Shown here one piece after another: positions 25,611 to 34,329 of a DNA stretch of 43,094 nucleotides. The notes beneath the pieces are model-generated. The model was not told where the DNA came from, did no database searches, and saw only the letters and a program-made list of their open reading frames with translations. Location: NCBI GenBank assembly GCA_024692685.1, contig JAILMJ010000036.1, positions 1 through 43,094 of the forward strand, read 5' to 3'. The translations under genes and the position numbers were made by a program. Numbering within the stretch: the stretch's first letter is position 1; every line of letters starts with the position of its first letter. The stretch is from Clostridia bacterium (GTDB taxonomy: Bacteria > Bacillota > Clostridia > Oscillospirales > Acutalibacteraceae).

Positions 25611-27134
25611 CTATTCCCTTTCTACTATGCCTTTTATGAATGAGACAAACGAGTTCCACGCAAGAACAAACTGATTCATAATTCTTCTGAAAAAGCCCGT
25701 CTTCTCAGGTTCGGTGCCGATATCCGGTGAAATCGCGCCCGAATCGACATCGTATTCGAGGAATCTCGGATACTCCTCAAATGTTTTGACGGTAGCCTGA
25801 CCGTCATAATAGAGAAGATCGAAAATCATATCTTCAAGGCTGCCCGGTTCCTTGGCGTGGTGCATATTTTTTACAAACCAGGTTTGCTCCGGGAAAAGAC
25901 AGTAAGAGGCGTAAACCGATCCGTCTTTATTCATATATTCATCGTTTTCGTGTTCGGCGATAAACGCCTCGCTGAAAGTTGTGTTATACTTTGCGCAATA
26001 CGCGCCGAAGGACGAGTATTTGGTGTCAATAGTCGAATCGGACATATTATCCCAGGACTCGGTTAACGGCACAGAGGTGAAGCCGTATCTCGAAATAACA
26101 TAAAGATTTAAATCGTCATTCTGCGATTTTAGGTTTTGCGTTTTATTTGCTCTGACCTGAGAATTGTAGTTTTCAATCTTGCCGATAAGACCGGAATACT
26201 CCGCTTTCTCCTCTTTATATACTGTATCAAAAACATAGTTGTATGCGGAATCGTAGTATTCATCGGGTATCATCGCCCATATACTCGGCCAACCGCCGAA
26301 CATAGGCAATACGACCTCTTTAATCGCTACAGGACCGAGGTTTTCAATAAGTTTGTTTGCAAGGGAGCAAATTTCATCTGTTATCCCCGCGTCATTGAGC
26401 ATATCGAGAATACCTCTTAAAATAACCCTGTATTGATTATCCCCGAGCAGACATTTGAGATAATCGGTCAGCGCGTCTGCCCTGACAACAATATTTCCGC
26501 TGAGCAATTCACCGGTATAGGTTTCTCCGTAAATGGCAGTGGTATCATAACAAACGCTTCTGAGTTTCGAATCCCCGTAAAGTTGAACATATGAGGCGGT
26601 GATTATTCCGCCGAAGCTGTGACACTGAAGAACAACCTGATCACAGCCCGAAGCGTCAAGAACATAATTGATAAAATCATTAAGCTGTCCGGCGACCTCA
26701 ATGGGATCGATGCGCCAATCAAAATTAAAATCAAGGGATGAATCTTTACCGATTGAGTCTTTCGGAGGATAAACAAAATATACGCCGCTGCCGTCCGGAA
26801 CGTTGCCGTCTTTATCAAGGTTTGCAACTCCGAGAAGATCCTTGAACGGGTCGATTATCGCATCGGCAAGGGCATCGTAATTTCTGGTTGCAGCAAACTT
26901 TATCAGCGCGGGAAGACATTCTTTTACCGTATTAAGAATGGAGTCGGTTGAGGGCGGCCATATTACATCGCTGTCCCTGTTATCCTTATCCGCGTGAATG
27001 TCCTTTGCCATAAAACCGTGAACATAAATATAGGGGCAATCCCTCTGCGTTTCTTCCGCGGCAAAAGCCGTGGGCAACAGCCCTGCAATCATAATAACCG
27101 AAATGATTACAGCAATCAGTTTTCTGAATATCAT
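25611..27134 (-). CDS. Secreted lipase-like alpha/beta hydrolase
   Basis: A 507-residue exported hydrolase. The signal peptide (about 1-26) ends AFAAE. PYIYVHGFMA (near 35-44) forms the oxyanion loop and LQCHSFGG holds the nucleophile Ser173. His residues in MHHAKEPGS near 435 are candidates for the catalytic His. The layout is that of lipases of the lecithin:cholesterol acyltransferase-like group. The long C-terminal half has no second known domain; the tail is an aromatic, basic helix (FFRRIM to FIKGIVERE). ATG at 27134 has AAAGG 9 bases upstream; the ATG at 27143 is too close to the site. The start overlaps the beta-galactosidase stop. Confidence 0.8.
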   Translation of the reverse strand: MIFRKLIAVIISVIMIAGLLPTAFAAEETQRDCPYIYVHGFMAKDIHADKDNRDSDVIWPPSTDSILNTVKECLPALIKFAATRNYDALADAIIDPFKDLLGVANLDKDGNVPDGSGVYFVYPPKDSIGKDSSLDFNFDWRIDPIEVAGQLNDFINYVLDASGCDQVVLQCHSFGGIITASYVQLYGDSKLRSVCYDTTAIYGETYTGELLSGNIVVRADALTDYLKCLLGDNQYRVILRGILDMLNDAGITDEICSLANKLIENLGPVAIKEVVLPMFGGWPSIWAMIPDEYYDSAYNYVFDTVYKEEKAEYSGLIGKIENYNSQVRANKTQNLKSQNDDLNLYVISRYGFTSVPLTESWDNMSDSTIDTKYSSFGAYCAKYNTTFSEAFIAEHENDEYMNKDGSVYASYCLFPEQTWFVKNMHHAKEPGSLEDMIFDLLYYDGQATVKTFEEYPRFLEYDVDSGAISPDIGTEPEKTGFFRRIMNQFVLAWNSFVSFIKGIVERE

Positions 27135-27135
27135 A

Positions 27136-30132
27136 TTATTCATCCTTTCTCTGTTTATCGGCGCAAAACGGAGTTACCGAAAATCCGAAATTGATATTGC
27201 CGAAATCAAATCTTCTCTCCGGTTCAATATCTTCAAAATAGTCCCGACCGCCTCTTATATCCTGCTTGTAATCGATAAACACGTGGGTAAGTCCGTCTGA
27301 AACAAGTTCATCATCATGTGCGGTATTTTCAAGAACCACAGGAGTATAAGCGGAGGCGTTGAATATAAAGTCCGGTGTATTCAACGGGGTGAATTTAAAG
27401 CCGAGGTTATCCTTATCAAGGATAAATGCATACCGCGTTCCGAAATGAGCTCCGTTTTCCATCGGATTGATATAATGAACAAAGTTATCCGAAATATCAG
27501 CCGTATACCTGCCGTATTTCTGCGACCTATGTCTGTCGGCATAGGATTCGACGGGGCCCTTCCCGAAATAAACCATCTTTCTGAATCCGGAAGGCAGATT
27601 CATCATAAAGCCGAACCTGCCGAGCCTTATATCCATCTCTTCAAGTTTTTTGTTCATTTCAAAATCAGAGATGATGTCAAAACGGCCGTCCGAACAGAAT
27701 CTGTATATCAGCGTTCCGTTCAGTACAGGCACAACGGACGCGCCTCCGACAGCCGATTCACAGGTTATCTGAAGATAACCGTTTTTTTCTTCAACTTCAG
27801 TTTTCTTTACATACAGCGAGGCAAAGTCGGTTGACGCGCTCTGACGGTCTTTAAACCTGTCTTTCTCATTATTACCGCTCGCCTTTTCAATATTGATATC
27901 GAGCAGGAATCCGTCAAGTTCTTTGCCTCCTGACTTACAGGCTGTGATTTTACCGAAGGGCTTGTCAAAGACATATTCGCAGCTGTCAGTTTTTATTATA
28001 ACATATCTTGAGTCCTCGGTATAACCGGGTATACCGCGTGAATTATCATCCGGCACGTATTCCGAAGACAGTTCAAACTGGTTAAAACCCGCTTCAAAAT
28101 CTTTCCCGGCATAGGTGGTATCAGATTTCAGCCTTAAAGAAACAGTCAGGAAGAGATTCGGCGCTTCAACACCTATTAAAGCAGAATCAAGAGTATAAGT
28201 TTCCGATGTCTGCGGGGCTATATCGAGATTATCAATAATGGTCTCGGCAATTTTTTCACCGTTGCTCTCAAGATAAATATAAAGATAAAAGCCGGAAAGC
28301 GAGGTAAAATAATTTCTGTTAAAAACAGTTAATCTGTCCTTGTCAAGTTTACATTCAAACGGCTCGTACGCTTTCTTAAGATCATAGTAGCCGGGTTTTA
28401 AGCGCCTGTCGGGAAAAACTATTCCGTCAAGACAGCAAATATTGTCATTGGGATAATCCCCGAAGTCTCCGCCGTATCTGAATTTGCCTTCACCTGTTTT
28501 TACGGCGTGGTCTGTCATTTCCCAGAAACAGCCGCCGCATATCTGAGGATATTTTCTGAACAGATCTGCGTGCGCGTGAATGTCACCGGTTGTCATTGAG
28601 CAGGCATACTCGCAAAAGAAGAACGGCTTCTCTGATTTATCATCAAGGGCATAGGACTCAGTATACGGTAAAGAAGCATACATCCTGCTTTCAACATCCG
28701 AGATGTCCGTTATATTCTCCCCGGGCTTGACCGCTTTAAATTCAAGATGTGAATTCTCATAATGAACTATAGCGTCGGCATCTCTGCTCTTTATATATTT
28801 TCTCATTTCCCTGTGATTGCTGCCGACACCGGACTCATTGCCCAGGGACCACATTATCACACATCCGAAGTTCTTGTCGCGTTCATATAATCTCGCGGCT
28901 CTGTCAACATAGGATTCCCTGAAATCTTCACTGTCGGAAAGAGCCGACCAACGGAACCAGTCCCACGTGTCTTTATACTCAAAGCCCATCCCGTGCGTTT
29001 CAATATCCGCTTCATCTATAACCATAATACCGGCTTTTTCGCACAGTTCATAAAATAAGGGGCTGTCGGGATAATGAGAGGTTCTGACAGCGTTGATGTT
29101 TGCCCTTTTCAGTATTCTCAGATCTTCCGCGGTCTTTTCAAGGGGTACATAATAACCGGTAACGGGATCCGATTCGTGACGGTTTATTCCGTAAATCTTT
29201 ATGGCTTTACCGTTGAAATACAGAATATTGCTTTTTATTTCAACCTTTCTGATTGCAATATAAAAAGGAATGAATTCATTAACCGATTTTACAACCAATT
29301 TATAAAGGTACGGATCCTCCGCGTTCCACAGTCTGACTTCATTAATCAGGAATTCAGGGCTTTCGCTTTCAGCTATCAGCTCATTGTTATTATTAAAAAG
29401 ATAGTATTTATTGTTTCCTTCAGCATCGGAATATAATCTGCAGCTGCCCAAGTCATCCGATATTTCGGCTTTGACGGTTATATCGCGAAGCGAATTGCAG
29501 TCTCTTTCAAGAATATACACATCCCTGAATATGCCGGATAACCTGAACATATCCTGGTCTTCAAGATAACTGCCGTCGCACCATTTAACAACTATGACAT
29601 CAACCCGGTTTGAGCCGTTATGCAACAACCCGGTTATGTCAAATTCACTTGTGCAATGAGAAACCTGGCTGTAACCCGCAAAAGTATCATTTATATACAG
29701 GTAAAAGCACGAAGAAACACCTTCAAAGTTGATATAATACTGTTTATCATCCGATTTACTTAAATCAAAGCATCTTGAATAATGGCCGGTAGAATTGTCG
29801 GCGGGAACAAAGGGAGGATCGAGAGGAAAGGGATATTTCAGATTGCTGTAAAGAGGGACATCATATCCCCTGTTAAGGAACATCTGCCAGCAGCCCGGCA
29901 CAGATATTTTTCCGTTGAAATCTGATTTTAAAAAACCTTCTCCGAGGTCCTCAAAAGAGGAATAGTAATTAAAGCTCCATTCGCCATTGAGGTCAATATA
30001 AAAACCGGAAGCATATCTGTTATTTTCAAGAGCGCTCTGCAAATCGGGATATGGAATATAATATGCTCTGGGTTTTTCGCAGTTAACATGGAGCGATTTC
30101 AAATCTTTGTGATACTGTTTAATTATACTCAT
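27136..30132 (-). CDS. lacZ: GH2 beta-galactosidase, LacZ type
   Basis: A 998-residue GH2 enzyme with the five-domain LacZ plan: sugar-binding jelly roll (about 40-210), an immunoglobulin-like domain, the catalytic barrel (about 300-580), a second Ig-like domain, and the C-terminal Bgal small chain with YFGKGPVESYADRHRSQKYG. Acid/base Glu433 is in WSLGNESG and the nucleophile Glu508 is in FFCEYACSM, where the common AHAMGN after Tyr is altered. No signal peptide, so it acts on imported lactose or galactosides. It overlaps the MocR regulator (ATGA) and the lipase. A galT gene 5 kb away would use the galactose. The symbol is based on layout; the exact substrate was not proven. Confidence 0.9.
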   Translation of the reverse strand: MSIIKQYHKDLKSLHVNCEKPRAYYIPYPDLQSALENNRYASGFYIDLNGEWSFNYYSSFEDLGEGFLKSDFNGKISVPGCWQMFLNRGYDVPLYSNLKYPFPLDPPFVPADNSTGHYSRCFDLSKSDDKQYYINFEGVSSCFYLYINDTFAGYSQVSHCTSEFDITGLLHNGSNRVDVIVVKWCDGSYLEDQDMFRLSGIFRDVYILERDCNSLRDITVKAEISDDLGSCRLYSDAEGNNKYYLFNNNNELIAESESPEFLINEVRLWNAEDPYLYKLVVKSVNEFIPFYIAIRKVEIKSNILYFNGKAIKIYGINRHESDPVTGYYVPLEKTAEDLRILKRANINAVRTSHYPDSPLFYELCEKAGIMVIDEADIETHGMGFEYKDTWDWFRWSALSDSEDFRESYVDRAARLYERDKNFGCVIMWSLGNESGVGSNHREMRKYIKSRDADAIVHYENSHLEFKAVKPGENITDISDVESRMYASLPYTESYALDDKSEKPFFFCEYACSMTTGDIHAHADLFRKYPQICGGCFWEMTDHAVKTGEGKFRYGGDFGDYPNDNICCLDGIVFPDRRLKPGYYDLKKAYEPFECKLDKDRLTVFNRNYFTSLSGFYLYIYLESNGEKIAETIIDNLDIAPQTSETYTLDSALIGVEAPNLFLTVSLRLKSDTTYAGKDFEAGFNQFELSSEYVPDDNSRGIPGYTEDSRYVIIKTDSCEYVFDKPFGKITACKSGGKELDGFLLDINIEKASGNNEKDRFKDRQSASTDFASLYVKKTEVEEKNGYLQITCESAVGGASVVPVLNGTLIYRFCSDGRFDIISDFEMNKKLEEMDIRLGRFGFMMNLPSGFRKMVYFGKGPVESYADRHRSQKYGRYTADISDNFVHYINPMENGAHFGTRYAFILDKDNLGFKFTPLNTPDFIFNASAYTPVVLENTAHDDELVSDGLTHVFIDYKQDIRGGRDYFEDIEPERRFDFGNINFGFSVTPFCADKQRKDE

Positions 30133-31523
30133 TTTGCCCCCTCCATAAGAGTAAGAACCTCATCAAAGTCACCGGCACTAAGACCCGAATAATTTATAAA
30201 AATGCGGTTTTCGTCTTCGGAAAACTCTCCGGAATAATAGTCGCCGGTGAAAGATACTCCGATATTGTTTTGCTCAAAAGTTTTTTTCACTGCTGACAGT
30301 CTCTTCTTATCGTTAAAAGAGACGGAGAAATGCAGGCCTGCCTCACCTTCATATAAAACCGCATCAAGAGCCGGTCTGTGCTTTTCAAAGACATACAGCA
30401 ACTCGTCTCTCAGTCTGCCGTAATACTTCTTGGTCCTGCTGATATGTCTTTCAAAGTAGCCGCCTTCAATAAAAGCGGCAAGGGTATACTGATCAAAGGA
30501 AGACACGGAGCAGGAATTTCCTTTGAAGCAGGAATTCATTTTACCCGCAAGAGCGGCGGGAAGCACCATATAGGCAACACGCACCGACGGAGCTATCGTT
30601 TTGGAAAATGTATTGAGGTAAATAATGTTTTCATTACTGCAGGCGGAAAACAATGTCGAAACGGGTCTTCCGGAAAACCTCAATTCGCTGTCAAAATCAT
30701 CCTCAATAATATAGCGACCGTCCTTTTCATTTGCCCATTTCAGTATTTCGTTTCTTCTTCTCGGAGACGTAACCGAACCTGAGGGGAAATTATGAGAAGG
30801 AGAAAAATGAAAAACATTGGGATTAATTGACCTGAGGATCTGCATTGAGGGACCTTCGGTGTCTATGTCAATATCTTTTACGGTAACTCCGTTCTGCCTG
30901 TAAATCTCCCTGATTTTTTGATAGCCCGGGTTTTCGGCAGAATAAACCATATCATTGCCGAAAAACTTTATTATCATATAATACAGATATTCGGAACCCG
31001 CTCCTATAAATATCTGCGAGGGATGTACTTTCATACCGCGTTCTTCGAAAAGGTATTTACACAGCACGCTTCTGAGATACGGCGTTCCGTTAAAGGGAAT
31101 CGGATTCAAAAGTTCTTTTCCGTAATCAAGGCAGACCTTTCTCATCATCCTTATCCATGTATCAAAAGGGAACTGCTTTTCTGGAACGTTATTTGCGCTC
31201 AAATCAATCCGGAAGGTTTTACTCTCGGATGAAAGCACGTCTGTCTGCGTCGGATCATTATATGTGCGCAAAGGGGCCTGCAATCCGCTCTCGGCATAGT
31301 AACCTTTTTTGGGAAGCGAATAAACATAGCCTTCCGAAATAAGAAGCGAATAGGCATTTTCAACAGTAACCTTACTGACTCCGAGATGCTCTGCAAATTC
31401 TCTTTTTGAAGGAAGCCTGGTATCCCCGTCAATAACACCGGAGATAATGTCATTCCTGATTGAAGAATAAAGCTGTTCATAAAGCGGAGCAGCATTGCTT
31501 TTGTCAAGATTATAAGTAAGCAT
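30129..31523 (-). CDS. MocR-family transcriptional regulator
   Basis: A 464-residue fusion of a GntR-type winged helix (about 1-75, LYEQLYSSIRNDIISG, LPSKREFAEHLGVSKVTVENAY) and a class I aminotransferase-like domain (about 100-460). The Lys that would bind pyridoxal phosphate lies in NTFSKTIAPSVRVAY. MocR proteins sense pyridoxal phosphate or amino acid-like effectors; PdxR controls vitamin B6 genes, GabR controls GABA use. It is divergent from an ECF vitamin S component, which suggests B6 control, yet its stop overlaps lacZ. ATG at 31523 has only a weak ribosome site. Its upstream TATAAT (31544-31549 on the plus numbering) has no good minus-35 box. Confidence 0.9.
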   Translation of the reverse strand: MLTYNLDKSNAAPLYEQLYSSIRNDIISGVIDGDTRLPSKREFAEHLGVSKVTVENAYSLLISEGYVYSLPKKGYYAESGLQAPLRTYNDPTQTDVLSSESKTFRIDLSANNVPEKQFPFDTWIRMMRKVCLDYGKELLNPIPFNGTPYLRSVLCKYLFEERGMKVHPSQIFIGAGSEYLYYMIIKFFGNDMVYSAENPGYQKIREIYRQNGVTVKDIDIDTEGPSMQILRSINPNVFHFSPSHNFPSGSVTSPRRRNEILKWANEKDGRYIIEDDFDSELRFSGRPVSTLFSACSNENIIYLNTFSKTIAPSVRVAYMVLPAALAGKMNSCFKGNSCSVSSFDQYTLAAFIEGGYFERHISRTKKYYGRLRDELLYVFEKHRPALDAVLYEGEAGLHFSVSFNDKKRLSAVKKTFEQNNIGVSFTGDYYSGEFSEDENRIFINYSGLSAGDFDEVLTLMEGAK

Positions 31524-31539
31524 AATAAGCCGACCAATC

Positions 31540-31586
31540 TGGCATTATAATTTGCTCATAAAATGGCAATTGATTAAATGCCAATT
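31540..31586. promoter_or_regulatory. TGGCA repeats, candidate MocR operators
   Basis: TGGCATTAT starts at 31540, ATGGCAATT lies at 31563-31571 and ATGCCAATT at 31578-31586. The last two are near-direct repeats 15 bases apart; TGGCA (31564-31568) and TGCCA (31579-31583) also form an inverted repeat. They sit between the minus-10 boxes of the divergent MocR and ECF genes. Confidence 0.5.
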
Positions 31587-31597
31587 ATCAGTATAAT
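31570..31597 (+). promoter_or_regulatory. Promoter of the ECF gene
   Basis: TTGATT (31570-31575), a 16-base spacer, TATAAT (31592-31597). The minus-35 box and spacer lie inside the TGGCA palindrome, so a bound regulator would touch the polymerase site. Confidence 0.55.
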
Positions 31598-31630
31598 AAA
31601 TACACTAAGAAAAAGCAAGAGGACAATTAT

Positions 31631-32140
31631 ATGAATATTAAGCAAAATTACAAAATTGCCTATTCCGCCCTGTTTACGGCAATAATAATTCTTTCGAATC
31701 TTTTATTGAAAATACCGATCCCCGGCGGAGAGGGTTATCTAAACATTTCAGATGCATTTATTATCATCTGCTGTTTCCTTTTGCCTGCACCCTTCGGAAT
31801 AACGGCAAGTCTGCTGGGAAGCGGATTGTCAGACCTTATCAGCGGTTATGCATTTTATATACCCGGAACGCTGGTTGCAAAGCTGCTGCCCGCCGCCGCA
31901 ACTTACATAATACTCAAAAAGGATCTGTCAAAGAAAAAAGCTGTCATATGCATTGTACTTCTGGTTTCCGAAATCCTTTCCGCGGGAATATATTTTCTGT
32001 ATGATTATTTAGTCATCAAACTCGGGCCCGTGGCAACACTTGACCTTTTTTATAATCTGATACAGGGTGTAGTGTCCGTCATTCTGGCGGTTGCGCTGCA
32101 TTTTACAACATATAAATTTAAAAACAAGGTGATAAAATGA
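31631..32140 (+). CDS. ECF transporter S component
   Basis: A 169-residue, very hydrophobic protein with about five or six helices, of the ECF substrate-binding S subunit type. Marks are LLKIPIPGGEGYLNISDAF at 26-44 (the small-molecule loop) and LPAPFGITASLLGSGLSDLI. S components bind vitamins and use a shared EcfAA'T energy module, not present here. The sequence resembles the predicted pyridoxine (PdxU) or HmpT-type groups; the divergent MocR gene favours vitamin B6 but this is inference. ATG at 31631 has AAGAGGA upstream. It overlaps the next gene by four bases. Confidence 0.85.
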   Translation: MNIKQNYKIAYSALFTAIIILSNLLLKIPIPGGEGYLNISDAFIIICCFLLPAPFGITASLLGSGLSDLISGYAFYIPGTLVAKLLPAAATYIILKKDLSKKKAVICIVLLVSEILSAGIYFLYDYLVIKLGPVATLDLFYNLIQGVVSVILAVALHFTTYKFKNKVIK

Positions 32141-32673
32141 GTAATGTATACGAACAGTCGCTGAAAGCAATAAACGAAATAATTGAAATCAGCGGGATTA
32201 AAAAAGGCGGTCTTTTAGTGATAGGCTGCTCAACAAGCGAAGTTGCCGGAGAGAGAATCGGAACCACAGGCTCACCTGACATTGCAGAAGAAATAAAGAA
32301 CGCCGCTTTTGATGCAGCAAAAGAAAAAGGAATAGAAATAGCCGCACAATGCTGCGAACATCTGAACAGAGCACTTGTTATAGAGAGAGAACTTGCGAAA
32401 AAACTGAATTATGAGCCTGTATGCGCTGTACCTCACCCCCATGCAGGCGGTTCATTTGCAACGAGCGTTTATCACTCTATGAAGGGCCCGGTACTGGTTG
32501 AAAAAATCGAAGCGGACGCAGGCATAGACATCGGCAACACGCTTATCGGTATGCACCTCAAAAGAGTGGCGGTACCTGTAAGACTGAAAAACAACGAAAT
32601 CGGAAACGCCTATGTCAATGCGGCGCGGACAAGGCCGAAATACATAGGCGGAGAAAGAGCGAAATACGAATAA
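32137..32673 (+). CDS. YwlG/TIGR01440 family protein
   Basis: A 178-residue protein of the TIGR01440 (DUF436, B. subtilis YwlG) family, with LLVIGCSTSEVAGERIGTTG (25-44), AAQCCEHLNRALVIE, VPHPHAGGSFAT and GNTLIGMHLKRVAVPVR. The conserved Cys, His and Glu residues suggest an enzyme, but no reaction is known for the family. In several Firmicutes it lies near one-carbon, uracil or vitamin genes. Here it is coupled to the ECF S component (ATGA), so it may act on the imported vitamin. Length typical. Confidence 0.88.
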   Translation: MSNVYEQSLKAINEIIEISGIKKGGLLVIGCSTSEVAGERIGTTGSPDIAEEIKNAAFDAAKEKGIEIAAQCCEHLNRALVIERELAKKLNYEPVCAVPHPHAGGSFATSVYHSMKGPVLVEKIEADAGIDIGNTLIGMHLKRVAVPVRLKNNEIGNAYVNAARTRPKYIGGERAKYE

Positions 32674-32680
32674 TAGTTTT

Positions 32681-32712
32681 AAGCATCAGCGGGTCAACCG
32701 CCGGTGCTTTTT
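32681..32712 (+). terminator. Terminator after the ECF operon
   Basis: A 12-base stem with one mismatch (32681-32692 with 32698-32709), loop GTCAA, then TTTTT. It may also stop the convergent nitroreductase operon. Confidence 0.75.
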
Positions 32713-32740
32713 ATTTGCTCATGCTTTTGTGCGATTTTTG

Positions 32741-33313
32741 TCATCGAAGAATAATATCCGAAAGCTTTCTTTTCGGAACACAATGGGTATCGTCGGTGTC
32801 TCTGTAATATGCGGTTGAGCCGCTCCCGTCCGTCTCGACTAACTTAACCCTTTCTTTAGGCTTACCCAAAGCGACAATCAAATCGACAGAATATCTGTCT
32901 GTGTCTATGTCAAAACAGCGTGAGATTCTATTCTTGTCAATTGAGCCCAGCATACAGCCGCCGTATCCCATCTCAGTCGCTCCCAGAAGGATGGTCTGAG
33001 CTGCGATACCTTCATCCCACTGCTTATTCTTTCCGATGGTTCCGTCACAAAGAATAATTATATATGCCGACGGTCTTTCGCTTTCCGAAGGCCCTGACCA
33101 GTCTTTGAGCAACCCTGCCCAGGCAAGGGATTCAAAAACCTCATTCTTTTTTTCGTCATCGTTGACAATTATATATTTGAGAGCCTGGGAATTAACCGTG
33201 GAAGCGGAGTTTCTTGCCAGGTCAATCAGCCCGGTCAGCTCATCATCACTCATTCTGACATCTGCGTAAAATCGCCTGTATGACCTGTTTTTTAAAACTA
33301 AATCTTTGAACAT
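32741..33313 (-). CDS. Nitroreductase family protein
   Basis: A 190-residue FMN enzyme of the nitroreductase superfamily. NRSYRRFYA at the start is the FMN-phosphate contact, SASTVNSQALKYIIV is the middle contact, and GYGGCMLGSIDK near 116-127 is the late family motif. It reduces quinones, nitroaromatics or enones with NAD(P)H; the real substrate is unknown. It overlaps rfbB by 16 bases and ends the galT operon. Length is normal for the short group. Confidence 0.9.
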   Translation of the reverse strand: MFKDLVLKNRSYRRFYADVRMSDDELTGLIDLARNSASTVNSQALKYIIVNDDEKKNEVFESLAWAGLLKDWSGPSESERPSAYIIILCDGTIGKNKQWDEGIAAQTILLGATEMGYGGCMLGSIDKNRISRCFDIDTDRYSVDLIVALGKPKERVKLVETDGSGSTAYYRDTDDTHCVPKRKLSDIILR

Positions 33314-34329
33314 AATTGTTCACCCATATTTTTATTAACCGTTCTGTATTCACCGGTTTTGATATTATTCATCCAATCGGAATTATCAAGATACCAGTTT
33401 ACGGTTTTAAGAATACCGCTGTCAAAATCCGTTTCGGGATACCAGCCGAGAGCCGAGGAAATTTTGGAAGGGTCAATGGCATAACGCAAATCGTGCCCGG
33501 CTCTGTCTTTAACATAGGTAATGAGAGACTGCGGTTTATTCATTATTTCGAGAACAGTTTTAACTACATCTATGTTTCTTTTCTCGTTGTGGCCGCCGAT
33601 ATTATAAACTTCTCCGACTGTACCGCCTTGAACAATAAGGTCAATCGCCTTACAGTGATCATCAACATAAAGCCAGTCCCTTACATTAAGTCCGTTGCCG
33701 TAAACGGGAAGCGGCTCATTATCGGAGGCCTTCTGAATCATAAGTGGTATAAGTTTTTCCGGGAACTGATAAGGACCGTAGTTATTCGAACATCTTGATA
33801 CGGTTACGGGCAACCCGTAAGTCCTGAAATATGCAAGAGCAAGCAGGTCCGCCGAAGCCTTTGAAGATGAGTAAGGGCTTGACGTATGAATGGGAGTCGA
33901 CTCGGTAAAAAACAAATCGGACCTGTCAAGCGGCAAATCGCCGTATACCTCATCGGTTGATACCTGATGAAATCTGCTCACCTTATACTTTTTAGCTGCG
34001 TCAAGCAAAACTGCAGTGCCCATAATATTTGTCTGAAGAAAAACAAAGGGATTTGCAATTGATCTGTCAACATGGCTTTCAGCCGCGAAATTGACAACCA
34101 CATCGAATCTTTCTTTTTCAAAAACCTTATCAACAAAGTCACTGTCCGCTATATCACCGAGGTAAAATCTGAATTTGCCGGTATCGTATGCATTTTCCAG
34201 ATTGATGATATTGCCTGCGTATGTCAGTTTATCAAGGCATACAATGGTATAATCGGGATGACTGCGAAGCATATAATAGATGAAATTCGTGCCTATAAAG
34301 CCGGCGCCGCCGGTCACAAGGATTTTCAT
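33298..34329 (-). CDS. rfbB: dTDP-glucose 4,6-dehydratase
   Basis: A 343-residue short-chain dehydrogenase/reductase of the RfbB/RmlB group, converting dTDP-glucose to the 4-keto-6-deoxy sugar. GGAGFIG at 7-13 binds NAD; Thr125, Asp126 and Glu127 (STDEVYG) and Tyr153-x3-Lys157 (YSSSK) form the active site. GNGLNVRDWLYVDDH binds the nucleotide end. The rhamnose partners rfbA, rfbC and rfbD are absent from the window, so they lie elsewhere or the product goes to another deoxysugar. It overlaps the exonuclease gene by four bases (ATGA). Confidence 0.94.
   Translation of the reverse strand: MKILVTGGAGFIGTNFIYYMLRSHPDYTIVCLDKLTYAGNIINLENAYDTGKFRFYLGDIADSDFVDKVFEKERFDVVVNFAAESHVDRSIANPFVFLQTNIMGTAVLLDAAKKYKVSRFHQVSTDEVYGDLPLDRSDLFFTESTPIHTSSPYSSSKASADLLALAYFRTYGLPVTVSRCSNNYGPYQFPEKLIPLMIQKASDNEPLPVYGNGLNVRDWLYVDDHCKAIDLIVQGGTVGEVYNIGGHNEKRNIDVVKTVLEIMNKPQSLITYVKDRAGHDLRYAIDPSKISSALGWYPETDFDSGILKTVNWYLDNSDWMNNIKTGEYRTVNKNMGEQLCSKI

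Noticed and set aside
31598-31630. Possible vitamin riboswitch before the ECF gene
   Set aside because: The leader is only about 30 bases, too short for TPP, FMN or cobalamin aptamers.
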